Source: JADJYF01 sp965278995
GTDB taxonomy: Bacteria > Pseudomonadota > Gammaproteobacteria > Ga0077536
Reading direction: 5' to 3'
Length of the DNA: 64,000 bases
NCBI GenBank assembly: GCA_965278995.1
Contig: OZ257136.1
Coordinates: forward strand, 2,046,001-2,110,000
A model generated the notes under the pieces. That model did not search any database. It worked only from the letters and a program-made list of their open reading frames with translations, and was not told the DNA's origin. Below, one piece after another: positions 34,230-43,880 of this stretch; positions within the stretch are counted from its first letter, which is position 1, and each line of letters begins with the position of its first letter. The position numbers were made by a program, and so were the translations under genes.

Positions 34230-37200
34230 GGCTGATTCGGCCCTGGCTGCCGCAGCTTTATCCGCGGCAGCAGCACCGGCTTCCAGCGCTTCGCGCTGTT
34301 CGCGCCGGTGCTGCTGTGCGGATTCGCGCGCACGGCTGTCGTTATTGAACCAGCGATATCGGAGATTGCCGATCAGCCCGGAGATTGGCCGCGTAATTGC
34401 GCCTTTCAAGGTGCCATCGCCAGCGCGTTCCACGATTTCATCGAAGTTCGATTGCGGCTCGGCCGGCGTACCCCAGATGCGAAATTCCGGACCACGCTGA
34501 TAGCCGAAGTCGTTCTTCTCGTCCTGCATCAGATCCATGCTGTAAAGGATTGCGGCTCCACGACCCAGCATATCGAGATGAGCATTCAGCTCCAGTGCGC
34601 TGTCGAGCAGATCTTTGCCCGGTTCGTATTTCACGCCACCCGTTGCCGTCAGCGCGACGGTTGGACTCAGGACCAGAAACTGTTCGACGATAATGTCGCG
34701 CCGTTCGTCTCGCAGCAGATGAATATCGATCGTGTCGTATTCGATACGCGAGATGTAATTTACCAGCCGTGCGACGGCGCCCGCGCCGAATGCGCCCGTC
34801 GGTACGTAGGAAAGCGTCTCGCCAACCAGGCCAAACAAGTCCGATGCACCGACCAGCAGGCCGCTGCCCGGCGGTAACGGCCGGAACAGGCCGTCGCGGC
34901 TCGTCATCACGACGTCGAACAGAACGTTGTTGCGTAATTGCGAGAAGTTCGGAAACGCGCCAAACGCCTTGATATCGCCACCGAACAGGCCTTTGATGCG
35001 TGGTTTCTCGCCTGGCACGAGTTCAGCGAAGAACTGGTTCAGATCGAAATCCTTCACGGTGCCGGTCAAATCGAGCTGGTACGGTTCCGGCAGGCCGGCT
35101 TTGAAGCGCGTCGCGCCGTTCAGTTTGATTGCGCTGTCATGAAAATGGGCGCGAATTTCTTTCAGAGCCAGCTTCGTTCGACGCAGGTCGAGTATCCCGC
35201 CAACTTCGGTGAACGCCAGATAATCGGAATAAAACAGCTTGTCGATATGGACGTCGATAATCACAGCGGCAGGAACCACTTTCCATACCGCTGTCTCGTC
35301 GGGAACCTGATTCAGCGCAATCTTGACGCGCTTCGTGCCGTCGACCGGAACCACACCCGTGCCGCGCGGATTGATGGCCGTGATCGAAGCGAGAATATCG
35401 TTCAAGTAGAACACCTCACTGGCGACATCGATACGCAGCACACGCGGCTCGTCCGGCTGTGGCGCGTAATGCACGACGATGTCGGCGTCGCTCGGCCCGG
35501 ATTTACCGCGCCCGACCAGTGGCGCTGTAACATCGAAGCCGCGACCGTCGGCGGCGAGTTCGCCGGCCACCGGTAATTTGAAGGTCTCGATGGCGAGCGG
35601 CTTCTTTGCTGCGAGTTCAGTCAACTCGATATTCGCCGCGATCTTGCGCGAGTCGTCGACCTCGACCGTCATCGTCAACGTACCGCCTTTCAGCTTGTGG
35701 CCAGGCATCACTGCCGGCTGTTCGAGGAGTTGCGGCAGATCGGCCCGCATTTCACCCGACAGCATCGTTAACGGCACGGTGCGCCCGGGCTCGATGTGCA
35801 TGCGGACATGGCCAGCCACAGCCGGTTTGGCCGGCTGTGAGGCAAAGATCAGCACGAGATCTTCAAGCAACACGCGGACTTCGTCCTGTTCGACACGCAG
35901 ACTGGCATCGGAGCGCACCGAGAATTCATGAACGAGCGCCTGCGCGCCGTCGTTGATTCGGATTGCATCGACCCCTAGCGGCGCTACGGTGTTGGCACGC
36001 AGGATCGTGCCATCCGAACGAACGCGCAGACTGGAATTGATCTCGGCGAAATGGATGTTTGTCATGGTCAGGAATTCGCCGAGTGTCGCCGACGACAAAT
36101 GCTCGATATCGAGTGCCGCAGCGCCAACGAAATATTGCGCTAGCTTTTCTCCGGCTCCGAGCCGGGTTTTCACTACCAGCCCCGGCTCGGCTTCGAGCAC
36201 GACGCGGCCACGCTCGCCGACGCGCACTTCGGCATGCGCGTTCCGGGTCGCAATCGAGTCACCCGCGACATCGATGGCAAAGTCGGTAGTAGCCTCGATC
36301 GGCAAGGCCGGCAACGGCTTGCTCAGAGCGGTGGCAAAAAACGGCTGCATTGCCGCTGCGGCGACGTCGACAGTCAATTTGCCACTCGCCAGATAGCGCG
36401 GCGAATTCGAAGCCAGTCCGCTGATAGCAAGCTCTGTACCGCCGCTCAGTACGGTGTGCCCACCGCTGGTTACGGAAATGCCTGATAGCGAAATCGAGGC
36501 GGCATCCGCTGAATACATCAGATAACTCGAGACGGTGAGGCCCAGATCGCGTACGAGCGGTTCGGAGCCGCGCTGCACCGCGAGTCGTTCGATCCGCAAC
36601 GGTGCCATGGCAGTCAGGCTCAGCGTGCCCGCTGACGGTGCCGTGAGTACCAGGTCCGCGGCGGCGACGCTGCCAGCGAGCTGAACGTCCGGCAGCAACG
36701 GGTTCAACCAGGCGAGTTCAAACCCGCGCGTGGCAACGGTGGCGAGTTCGCCGGTGCGATTGGTCAACTCGACGCCGTCGTCAGTGAAGACCAGGTTGAA
36801 CGGCCGCAGTCCGCGCAGTTGCAGCGCTTCGGGATGCGCCGGTTCATGCACGTCGATTTCGGCTTTTTCGATCGACAAAGTATCGGCCCTTTGCTGGATA
36901 AGCGCTTTGAAACGTGCGCCGAGGCCGGCAGGCAGTCGATAACTGCTCACCCGTCGTGCAATGACCGGCAGCTTGCCGAGTGCGTCATAGTCCAGTTCGC
37001 CATCCACACGATAGCGCCAGCTGCGCGGTGGTTCTCCGCCTGATTTGCTGGCCGCTTTGACGTTCAGATTCGCCAGCACTGAATCGCCACTGGCCACCTT
37101 GATGTCGTTCAAGGCAAAGCGAACGAAATCACTCGACCAACTGGCGGTGGGCTGCATCGTTACCGTCAGCGCCTCAAACAACAGCGGGTCGACTACTGCA

Positions 37201-38783
37201 TCCGCAGCGGCCTCTTCGTCCGCGCTGGCAACAATGTCATCGGCAGGCGTGGCTTCTGCAGCTGTCGCGGCTTCGCTGTCGGGACCGACTGCACCATCAC
37301 CGGCCGGACTGGCAACTGCAGCAACGCGAAGATCCGCCAGCGTCGTGTCCGCCGTCGCATTCAGCTTTAAGCGCGCCGCTTCATCGACCATCAGCGCATA
37401 ACGCCCGCGTAGTTCGCCAGTCATGGCGTAGCCGGTGGCCAAGCCGTCGAACCAGGATAGTGGCACCGGTCCCAGCTCGATGGTGGCCAATTCGCGCGGG
37501 ACCTCGAGCACACTGCGCGGCGCGGCATACGGCACGACGATTGGCGCCGTGAGTGACGCTTGCAGACGATCGATACCGGCGGCGTCGCGTACGTTCACGC
37601 TGAGTTCGGCCAGGGTGAACGTGGTGGCATCGAAGTCAGCGCGAGCGAGTGAATGCAGGGCAGCATTTGCCGGCACTGTCGGTGCATCGCCGAGCAGGGC
37701 AGTCAGAGCTGACACCCGCGTCGTCGAATCAAGGGTCAGAGTGCCCTTCAAGGTCATCGTATCGATTTCGAGATGCCCACGACTGGTGCTCGCAATGTCT
37801 GGCAATGGACTGTTGCCGGCATACGGCGTAAGCAAGGGGGTGGCAGCCGTCAAGGTGTAGTCAGCGCTGAAGCGACCGTCCTCACCGCGATACTGCCCAT
37901 CGACTTCGAGCAGAGCGGGTTCGTCCACACCGAGCGCGAGTTCGATATGTATGGATTCCGGCGTCAGGGTCAGCAGCTGCCTCCCGTCAGACTGCTGCAG
38001 TTCGCGCGACGATGTGGATTCTGCTGCAGGCTCGATGCGCAGCCGTAGAGCAAGCGGTTCAGGCCGGATCCCGTCCTGCGTGAGCAGCGCCGTGCGCAGC
38101 TCGACACCGAGCGCGCTGACCCGACCTCGATTGATTTGCGTGGCGGCGAGTGTGCCGCGAATATCCGCTGTCTGTGTGCCTATCGGGCCGGCGTAACGCA
38201 TGGCGAGTTCGAGGTTGCCGGTCGCGAGCGGTGCCAGTCCGCTACCGTTGAGCACCAAATCGATGGTGTGACCGCCGCGGAGCAGAACATTCGCACGGGC
38301 ATCAATACTGTCGAGTACCAGTGCATAACCCTGATTCAACAAAGCCAGCACGCCGGCAAATGGTTTATGCGCGGGCAACGGTGGTACCAGTTCACGCAGA
38401 TCGAGCACGGCGCCATGCAGTTCGACATGGCCGACCTTCAGCGTATGCGAGAACAATCCGAAAAGATTGAAGCCGGCGTCGATTACGCCGACCTGATAAA
38501 CGGCGCCCTCGTAGACCATCCGTAGACCACGCAAATCCAGCGACCAAGGCGTAACGTGGATGTAATCGATATCCAGTTCTTCGACCAACGGCGCGAGTTT
38601 CTCGAGTGCCAGTTCGCGCTGCGTTGCCGGGCGCAACCAGAACGCGCTGATAGCGCCGACAACGATGAGCAGCACCAGCAGGACGACATGGCGACGACGC
38701 AGCGTGCGCGGCAGGACAGACGGCACGCCGTTGGTGCTCGCACTGTCCGCGCCCGTACCGGGCGGCGGCGGCAGATCAGTCAT
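34215..38783 (-). CDS. Very large AsmA-like/DUF748-type inner-membrane-anchored protein
   Basis: A 1522-residue protein with one N-terminal membrane segment (about 31-49, HVVLLVLLIVVGAISAFWL), then an almost continuous run of beta-rich repeats, typical of AsmA-like proteins (YhdP, TamB and DUF748 relatives). These are thought to form hydrophobic grooves that carry phospholipid across the periplasm. The C-terminal region SRIEYDTIDIHLLRDERRD to TATGGVKYEPGKDLLDSALE is the family's terminal domain. An Ala/Asp-rich linker lies near 470-530, and the last 35 residues are Ala/Arg-rich. It overlaps the brkB-like gene by 8 bases at the 5' end. Confidence 0.87.
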   Translation of the reverse strand: MTDLPPPPGTGADSASTNGVPSVLPRTLRRRHVVLLVLLIVVGAISAFWLRPATQRELALEKLAPLVEELDIDYIHVTPWSLDLRGLRMVYEGAVYQVGVIDAGFNLFGLFSHTLKVGHVELHGAVLDLRELVPPLPAHKPFAGVLALLNQGYALVLDSIDARANVLLRGGHTIDLVLNGSGLAPLATGNLELAMRYAGPIGTQTADIRGTLAATQINRGRVSALGVELRTALLTQDGIRPEPLALRLRIEPAAESTSSRELQQSDGRQLLTLTPESIHIELALGVDEPALLEVDGQYRGEDGRFSADYTLTAATPLLTPYAGNSPLPDIASTSRGHLEIDTMTLKGTLTLDSTTRVSALTALLGDAPTVPANAALHSLARADFDATTFTLAELSVNVRDAAGIDRLQASLTAPIVVPYAAPRSVLEVPRELATIELGPVPLSWFDGLATGYAMTGELRGRYALMVDEAARLKLNATADTTLADLRVAAVASPAGDGAVGPDSEAATAAEATPADDIVASADEEAAADAVVDPLLFEALTVTMQPTASWSSDFVRFALNDIKVASGDSVLANLNVKAASKSGGEPPRSWRYRVDGELDYDALGKLPVIARRVSSYRLPAGLGARFKALIQQRADTLSIEKAEIDVHEPAHPEALQLRGLRPFNLVFTDDGVELTNRTGELATVATRGFELAWLNPLLPDVQLAGSVAAADLVLTAPSAGTLSLTAMAPLRIERLAVQRGSEPLVRDLGLTVSSYLMYSADAASISLSGISVTSGGHTVLSGGTELAISGLASNSPRYLASGKLTVDVAAAAMQPFFATALSKPLPALPIEATTDFAIDVAGDSIATRNAHAEVRVGERGRVVLEAEPGLVVKTRLGAGEKLAQYFVGAAALDIEHLSSATLGEFLTMTNIHFAEINSSLRVRSDGTILRANTVAPLGVDAIRINDGAQALVHEFSVRSDASLRVEQDEVRVLLEDLVLIFASQPAKPAVAGHVRMHIEPGRTVPLTMLSGEMRADLPQLLEQPAVMPGHKLKGGTLTMTVEVDDSRKIAANIELTELAAKKPLAIETFKLPVAGELAADGRGFDVTAPLVGRGKSGPSDADIVVHYAPQPDEPRVLRIDVASEVFYLNDILASITAINPRGTGVVPVDGTKRVKIALNQVPDETAVWKVVPAAVIIDVHIDKLFYSDYLAFTEVGGILDLRRTKLALKEIRAHFHDSAIKLNGATRFKAGLPEPYQLDLTGTVKDFDLNQFFAELVPGEKPRIKGLFGGDIKAFGAFPNFSQLRNNVLFDVVMTSRDGLFRPLPPGSGLLVGASDLFGLVGETLSYVPTGAFGAGAVARLVNYISRIEYDTIDIHLLRDERRDIIVEQFLVLSPTVALTATGGVKYEPGKDLLDSALELNAHLDMLGRGAAILYSMDLMQDEKNDFGYQRGPEFRIWGTPAEPQSNFDEIVERAGDGTLKGAITRPISGLIGNLRYRWFNNDSRARESAQQHRREQREALEAGAAAADKAAAARAESASDGQ

Positions 38784-40110
38784 TGCTGTGCTTTCCTGGC
38801 CTGTCTTCGCGCCGGCACAGCTCGCTCAATCGGTGCTCGGCCAGCACTGCGGTACTGGCGGCTTCGGCGGCCCGCACGAGCGTCCAGACCTCACTCACGC
38901 CGGCCTTGCCGGACGACAGCAATCCCTCATCGTCGGCATCGCGCAGCGCCGACTGCACTTCGGCAGCCGTTGTCGTTTCCCAGGCACGGGCCGGCAGCAG
39001 GCCCGCAACGCGAGCGGTATTGCTGGCGAGCAGACCGGCCAGTTCCAGCGCCGTTACGACCGGTTGAACGAGCGATTCCGGCAACAGCAGGTGACGTGCC
39101 AGCGCCGGCACCGTCCACGGCAGCTCACCGCGATAATGCCGCTCGCCGATCAGCTTGCAGACAGTGAGCGCCAGCGCTTCGCGTTCGCGCGCGCCCAGGC
39201 GCGCCTCTCGCCGGCGCATTCGCAAATGTTCGGGGTGTTGATAATAGAACGCGACGTTGGCGCCGACCAGGAGAATGAGCCAGGCCAGATAGATCCAGAC
39301 GAAGAAAATCATCAGGCCGGCGAACGCCGAATAGACCGCCGTATATTGCGTCGACCCTGCGACGAAACGGGCAAACCCCCAGCCGACGGTCTGCCAGAGC
39401 AGGCCACCGGCGATACCGCCGACCAGCGCCGAGGTGAACCGGACGCGCGTGTTCGGCATGAAAAGATAGATGAACGTGAATGCGGCAATGATCATCAGAT
39501 AAGGCAGCAGGAGTGCAACCCGTTCGAACACCGCACCAATCAGGGTGAAACTCGCCAGATAGTTGACCACGCTGTTGCTGCTGACTGCGCCGGTGATACC
39601 AAGTGCGGCAAAAATCAGCACTGGGCCGACGACGAGCACGCTCAAGTAATCGCTGAAGCGTTGCTTTGGCGTTCGCACAGCGCTGATCCGCCAGCTGTAA
39701 TTCATCGCGCTTTCGATTTTCTGCATAGTCGAAATGACCGTGTATAGCAGCGTCGCGAGCCCGATGGCGCCGAGTACGCCGACGTCCATGTTCTCGACAA
39801 AGCCAACGATGGTGGCGGTCATCGCCGCCGCCTGCGGACCGAGAGGCGCAAGCAGCTGCGCCAATGCGGGTTGGAGCTGATTGTGTACGCCAAACCCTTT
39901 CAAGACCGAGAAACTGACGGCCAGCAACGGCACCAGCGAGAGCAACGTGGTGAAGCCCAGACTGCCGGCGCGCAATGCGAGTTCGCCATCGGCCAGATCA
40001 CGCAACAGGACGTGGCCGTAACGCAGCAGTCGGATCACGCCGGCGCGCGTTGAGGGTACACCGTCGAGGCTCGCTGACCCCCAGATGAAATCCTGGATGG
40101 CTTGAATCAA
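38776..40110 (-). CDS. YihY/BrkB-family membrane protein
   Basis: Polytopic inner-membrane protein of 444 residues, once mis-annotated as ribonuclease BN. The BrkB core starts ELALRAGSLGFTTLLSLVPLLAVSF, and about six membrane helices follow to about residue 300 (VYSAFAGLMIFFVWIYLAWLILLVGANVAF). The C-terminal 140 residues form a soluble region with a winged-helix-like stretch (WTVPALARHLLLPESLVQPV). The TTG start at 40110 overlaps the upstream TGA as TTGA; no ATG or GTG stands near the beginning of the membrane domain. Its 3' end overlaps the AsmA-like gene. Role: envelope or lipid transport is likely. Confidence 0.87.
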   Translation of the reverse strand: MIQAIQDFIWGSASLDGVPSTRAGVIRLLRYGHVLLRDLADGELALRAGSLGFTTLLSLVPLLAVSFSVLKGFGVHNQLQPALAQLLAPLGPQAAAMTATIVGFVENMDVGVLGAIGLATLLYTVISTMQKIESAMNYSWRISAVRTPKQRFSDYLSVLVVGPVLIFAALGITGAVSSNSVVNYLASFTLIGAVFERVALLLPYLMIIAAFTFIYLFMPNTRVRFTSALVGGIAGGLLWQTVGWGFARFVAGSTQYTAVYSAFAGLMIFFVWIYLAWLILLVGANVAFYYQHPEHLRMRRREARLGAREREALALTVCKLIGERHYRGELPWTVPALARHLLLPESLVQPVVTALELAGLLASNTARVAGLLPARAWETTTAAEVQSALRDADDEGLLSSGKAGVSEVWTLVRAAEAASTAVLAEHRLSELCRREDRPGKHSND

Positions 40111-41402
40111 GCGGCGGCCTGATCTCGCCGGGCCTGTCCCGGACGACCATGGAACGGGCGATGGAAAGAGCCATCTTTCATGACAGCGAGAATACGACGC
40201 AGATCCTGCAGCAGCGTGATATCGGCCAGCGGATCGCCATCGATCAAAAGGAGATCGGCCAGATACCCCGGCTGGATGCGCCCGAGTCGTTCGCCGCTCC
40301 GACCTGCCCAGGCCTCGCCACCATAAGCAGTTGCGGCGCGCAGCGCTTCCCATGGCTGCATGCCGAACAGATTTACCAGGTGCTCGAGATCGCGGCTGTC
40401 GGTCCCTATCGGCAACCAGGCGAAACCGTAGTCGCCGAAAGGCAGCACGCGAATACCCGCCTGGTGCATCTTGCGCATCGTTGCACATCCAGCCTCGAGT
40501 TCGCGCTTGTTGCCTATGGCTTCCGCGATCGCTGTCGTAATGCCCCATCCGCTCGCTTCGTAAGTCGTGTTATAGCGCGCCGCGATGGCGGGCGTTACCC
40601 AATGACTGTCGGCATGGCGGGCAAGTTCCTCGATAGTCGCGTCACTGGCAAACGTCGCGTGATTGATCAGCTCGACGCCGTAACGTATGCACTGACGCAC
40701 GCCACTATCCGTATGCGCATGAGCAGCGAGCCGTTTACCGAGATTCAGCGTCGTTTCGCAAATCGCGCGAACTTCGTCTTCCGTCATCGGGTTGATGTCG
40801 CCAGGCAGCCGGCCCAGGGTAAAACTGTCGCCGGAGTTGTTGAACTTGACGATATCGACACCTTCGCGAATGAGCTCGCGGATTGATTTGCGGAATTCCT
40901 CCGCTCCGTTGCAGATCAGACCGATGGACGGTACGTAGCGATCGAGGCGGGAGTCATCGCCGACGCCGCCACTGACGGTGTATTCCGGCGTCGAGGCCAG
41001 AATGCGCGGCCCCGGCAATTCCCCCTTATTGACGGCGTTCCGCACCACCACTTCCAGCCTCGGCTTGGCCGAAGCGACGCCGATCACGGCCGTGAATCCG
41101 TAATCGAGATAGGTCTTGGCATTCTTGACCGCAACCAGCAGGTTCTCCTCCACCGGCAGCGCCGTGATGTCGGCCAGACTGGTCGCGTTGCTGTAGGTGA
41201 AATGGCAATGCGGATTGACCAGCCCCGGCATCAGGGTGGCGCCCTGCCCGTCGATGACCTCGTCGATATTGTCGCGCGGCAGGCTCGTACCGGCGTCGGC
41301 GACTTGGACTATCCGATTGCCACTCACCAGAACTTCGCCGGGCTCGCAGCGCGGGCGCGTGCCTTCAAAGAGATTGACGTTGCTGAACAGAATGCGACTC
41401 AT
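40107..41402 (-). CDS. Metal-dependent amidohydrolase
   Basis: Amidohydrolase-superfamily protein of 431 residues. Metal-site motifs: NPHCHF (about 63-68), a Lys in VDIVKFNNSGD (about 181), AAHAHTDSG (about 223), INHATFASDA (about 245) and the C-terminal GRIQPGYLADLLLIDGDPLA. It is close to the imidazolonepropionase/prolidase-like branch with a flanking beta-sandwich. It hydrolyses a cyclic or linear amide. Translationally coupled through TTGA to the BrkB-like gene, which is an odd pairing of a catabolic enzyme with envelope genes. Confidence 0.9.
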   Translation of the reverse strand: MSRILFSNVNLFEGTRPRCEPGEVLVSGNRIVQVADAGTSLPRDNIDEVIDGQGATLMPGLVNPHCHFTYSNATSLADITALPVEENLLVAVKNAKTYLDYGFTAVIGVASAKPRLEVVVRNAVNKGELPGPRILASTPEYTVSGGVGDDSRLDRYVPSIGLICNGAEEFRKSIRELIREGVDIVKFNNSGDSFTLGRLPGDINPMTEDEVRAICETTLNLGKRLAAHAHTDSGVRQCIRYGVELINHATFASDATIEELARHADSHWVTPAIAARYNTTYEASGWGITTAIAEAIGNKRELEAGCATMRKMHQAGIRVLPFGDYGFAWLPIGTDSRDLEHLVNLFGMQPWEALRAATAYGGEAWAGRSGERLGRIQPGYLADLLLIDGDPLADITLLQDLRRILAVMKDGSFHRPFHGRPGQARRDQAAA

Positions 41403-41456
41403 GCTGTACTCCCCGCCTGGTAGCGTATGGACCGATCAGGCCGCTGGCAGCAGCAC

Positions 41457-41828
41457 TCAATGGGCCAGCGGCGCGGTATCGACAGTGAGTTTAACGCGCA
41501 GCTGCGGCGGTATCGACTCACTGACATCCTGGCCTGGTGCACTTGCCCAGTATTGCCGGCTGAAGACAATCAACGAGGGAACGTCGGCTTCGACAACGTG
41601 ACTGAAACGGAGCGTATTCCGGCCGCTACCACGCAGCGCCACGTTGCACGGCTGCAGGCAACCGTTGAGGCAGGCCACTTCACGAACGTCCAATTCCCCA
41701 CCACCTGCGGCCAGTGCTGCACTAATCTGCTCTGCCAGACGCAGCCCGGCCCCTGCCTCGCTGCTGCCTGGGTGAGCCGCGCGCGCGCAGGTCCGACACA
41801 CATAGATCAGCTGCGCTTCGCCGCTCAT
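41457..41828 (-). CDS. DUF1636 metal-binding-like protein
   Basis: Protein of 123 residues with VCRTCARA near the start and the cysteine-rich segment VACLNGCLQPCNVALRGSG, the DUF1636 pattern of a thioredoxin-like ferredoxin fold. Members often sit near cobalamin or metal-uptake genes; here the neighbours are the Rieske oxygenase and a hydrolase, so a role in iron-sulfur chemistry is possible. Start at 41828 leaves a 28-base gap after the upstream gene; the longer frame to 41957 would overlap it. Confidence 0.75.
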   Translation of the reverse strand: MSGEAQLIYVCRTCARAAHPGSSEAGAGLRLAEQISAALAAGGGELDVREVACLNGCLQPCNVALRGSGRNTLRFSHVVEADVPSLIVFSRQYWASAPGQDVSESIPPQLRVKLTVDTAPLAH

Positions 41829-41856
41829 TGCCAGTGCCAGCCGCGACGCGCCGTTT

Positions 41857-42738
41857 TCACCGCAGTCGGTTCTCAATCTGACCGAGACCACCGATAGCGA
41901 CTTTGACCACATCGCCGCTGGCAAGAAAACGCGGCGGGTCGAAGCCGATGCCGACACCGGCAGGCGTGCCGGTCGCGATGATGTCGCCGGTGGCCAGCGT
42001 CATACTGGCGGATATCGCCTCGATGATGGTCGGAATATCGAAGATCAGATCCCGCGTATTAGCGTGCTGGCGCAATTCGCCGTTGACCCAGCACGAGAGT
42101 TCGAGATTTTCCGGGTCGACTTCGTCGGCAGTCGTCAACCACGGCCCTATCGGGCAGAACGTATCGATCGATTTGCCGAGCAGCCATTGTTTGTGTCGCG
42201 ACTGCAGATCGCGCGCGGTGGCATCGTTGATCACGCAATAGGCCCACACGTGTTGGTAGGCATTGGCACGCGTGATCGCGCGACCCGGTCGCCCAATAAC
42301 AACACCGAGTTCGCCTTCGTAGTCCATCTGCGAAGTGATATTCCACGGCACGACGATATCGTCGTGCGCGCCGGTCATGGTGCACGGCGCCTTGCTGAAG
42401 ACTATCGGAGCTTCGGGAATGATGTCCTGGCCATCGCGCGCCGACGAGTCGAAACCGCTGCGGGTGAACTCGGCCGCATGGGCCGCATAGTTCTTGCCGA
42501 TGCACAGCACGTTCTTGCTCGGTTGCTCGATGGGTGCCAGAAGCTGAACCGCCGCCAGCGACAACGGCGGACCGCTGGTACGCGGTGGCGTGCCGGCGAG
42601 CGAAGCGCCGATCACGGCGATCATGGCATCGCTGCCACCGGCGACAGGCACCAGCGGCGTTACTGTTCCGGCACCCTCATCGACCAGACCGAGACTGACA
42701 GTCGATGGCTGACCATGTCGATAACGGGCAATTTTCAC
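41857..42738 (-). CDS. Fumarylacetoacetate hydrolase family protein
   Basis: FAH-fold enzyme of 293 residues. Motifs: KNVLCIGKNYAAHAAE (about 74-90), EAPIVFSKAPCTMTGAHDDI, then metal-binding Glu residues in DYEGELGVVIG (about 138-148), and TGTPAGVGIGFDPPRFLASG near the C-terminus. These enzymes hydrolyse C-C bonds of acylpyruvates or hydrate and decarboxylate oxoacids from aromatic-ring cleavage. The ATG overlaps the Rieske oxygenase stop (ATGA), which supports action on a product of that oxygenase. Confidence 0.9.
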   Translation of the reverse strand: MKIARYRHGQPSTVSLGLVDEGAGTVTPLVPVAGGSDAMIAVIGASLAGTPPRTSGPPLSLAAVQLLAPIEQPSKNVLCIGKNYAAHAAEFTRSGFDSSARDGQDIIPEAPIVFSKAPCTMTGAHDDIVVPWNITSQMDYEGELGVVIGRPGRAITRANAYQHVWAYCVINDATARDLQSRHKQWLLGKSIDTFCPIGPWLTTADEVDPENLELSCWVNGELRQHANTRDLIFDIPTIIEAISASMTLATGDIIATGTPAGVGIGFDPPRFLASGDVVKVAIGGLGQIENRLR

Positions 42739-43868
42739 AGGGAGTCCTCGGTGGTAATTGAGTCTGGTGGGACTGCTCCCGTTGACGACTGCTCGCGATC
42801 GATCAGCCGCTGCGCCTGACGTCGTGCCTGCAAGCCGGCTCTATCCGCCAGCACGCTGATTTCGACGGCTCGTTCCGGGTAGGGATCGTCGACTATCTGC
42901 GCCTGGATCGCTTCGAGTATGCGTTTGTCCTCGGCAAATCCCGCTTCGATGACGCGCTGCATCCAGGCCTGCGCCTGCGGGCCGAGGCCGTGATCCCGCG
43001 CCATGACCCACCAGTAGTGATGCGATGTCGGCGATTCCGGCGTGGTCATGTGTTGAAACTTGACGAAATATTCGGCGCGCTGATCCGGCGCCGGAGCACG
43101 ATTGACGATACGGGCGGTGAAGACGTGCTCGGCCGGCGACAGCGAGGTCCCTATATCAAAACGATCGACTGCTATCCCAGCCAGCCCACAGGCATCGCCG
43201 TAGAATGGCGGCAGTGGTTTGTCGATGAATGCCTGGCGAAACGAAACTTGCTCATTCTCGACCACGCATTCCGGCGGCGTGCCATAGTCATCGTCCATTT
43301 CGAACGTCGAACGATGAGCAAAAGCAAAATGCGTCAGATCGAGTACGTTCTCTTTCAGCATCAGGTAATTTGCTTTGACGTGAATATAGCCGAGCGCGGA
43401 GACCCAGTCGCTCGAGGTGAGCCACGGGTAGTTCGGCACACGAGCCTCGTCGGCAAGTGCCGGATCGCCGGTCCAGACCCACACGAACGGCGCGCTTTCG
43501 ACGACAGGAAACGCGCGTACACACGCAGTCGGCGGGATCTGAACCTGCGTCGGAATGCGTGCACAGCGTCCGTCGTCCGTGAAGCGCAGACCGTGATAGC
43601 CACACACCAGTTCGTCGCCCTCGAGCCAACCGAGAGACAACGGCGTGCCGCGGTGCGGGCAACGATCTTCGAGCGCCGCCATCGCACCGTCCGTGCGGCG
43701 ATACAGCACTATCGGATAACCCAGCAGCCGGCGCGAAACCAGCTGGCCGGGACCGAACTCGGCCGACGTCGCGGCTATCCACCAGTGATTGAACGGATAG
43801 TTCGGCCGCGGGCGCGCGTAATAAGGGGCGCGCGCGCTGGTCGGACTGGGCTGCGTAATGGTCGCCAT
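42735..43868 (-). CDS. Rieske non-haem iron oxygenase, vanillate O-demethylase-like
   Basis: Oxygenase subunit of 377 residues. The Rieske cluster ligands are CPHRGTPLS and CGYHGLRF (about 69-97). The mononuclear iron site is in ENVLDLTHFAFAHRSTF (about 173-189; Asp with two His). It belongs to the VanA-like monooxygenase branch that removes methyl groups or hydroxylates rings; its reductase is not in the window. Coupled by 4 bases to the FAH-family hydrolase and 12 bases after the NUDIX gene. Confidence 0.9.
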   Translation of the reverse strand: MATITQPSPTSARAPYYARPRPNYPFNHWWIAATSAEFGPGQLVSRRLLGYPIVLYRRTDGAMAALEDRCPHRGTPLSLGWLEGDELVCGYHGLRFTDDGRCARIPTQVQIPPTACVRAFPVVESAPFVWVWTGDPALADEARVPNYPWLTSSDWVSALGYIHVKANYLMLKENVLDLTHFAFAHRSTFEMDDDYGTPPECVVENEQVSFRQAFIDKPLPPFYGDACGLAGIAVDRFDIGTSLSPAEHVFTARIVNRAPAPDQRAEYFVKFQHMTTPESPTSHHYWWVMARDHGLGPQAQAWMQRVIEAGFAEDKRILEAIQAQIVDDPYPERAVEISVLADRAGLQARRQAQRLIDREQSSTGAVPPDSITTEDSL

Positions 43869-43880
43869 CGAATCGTTCCG

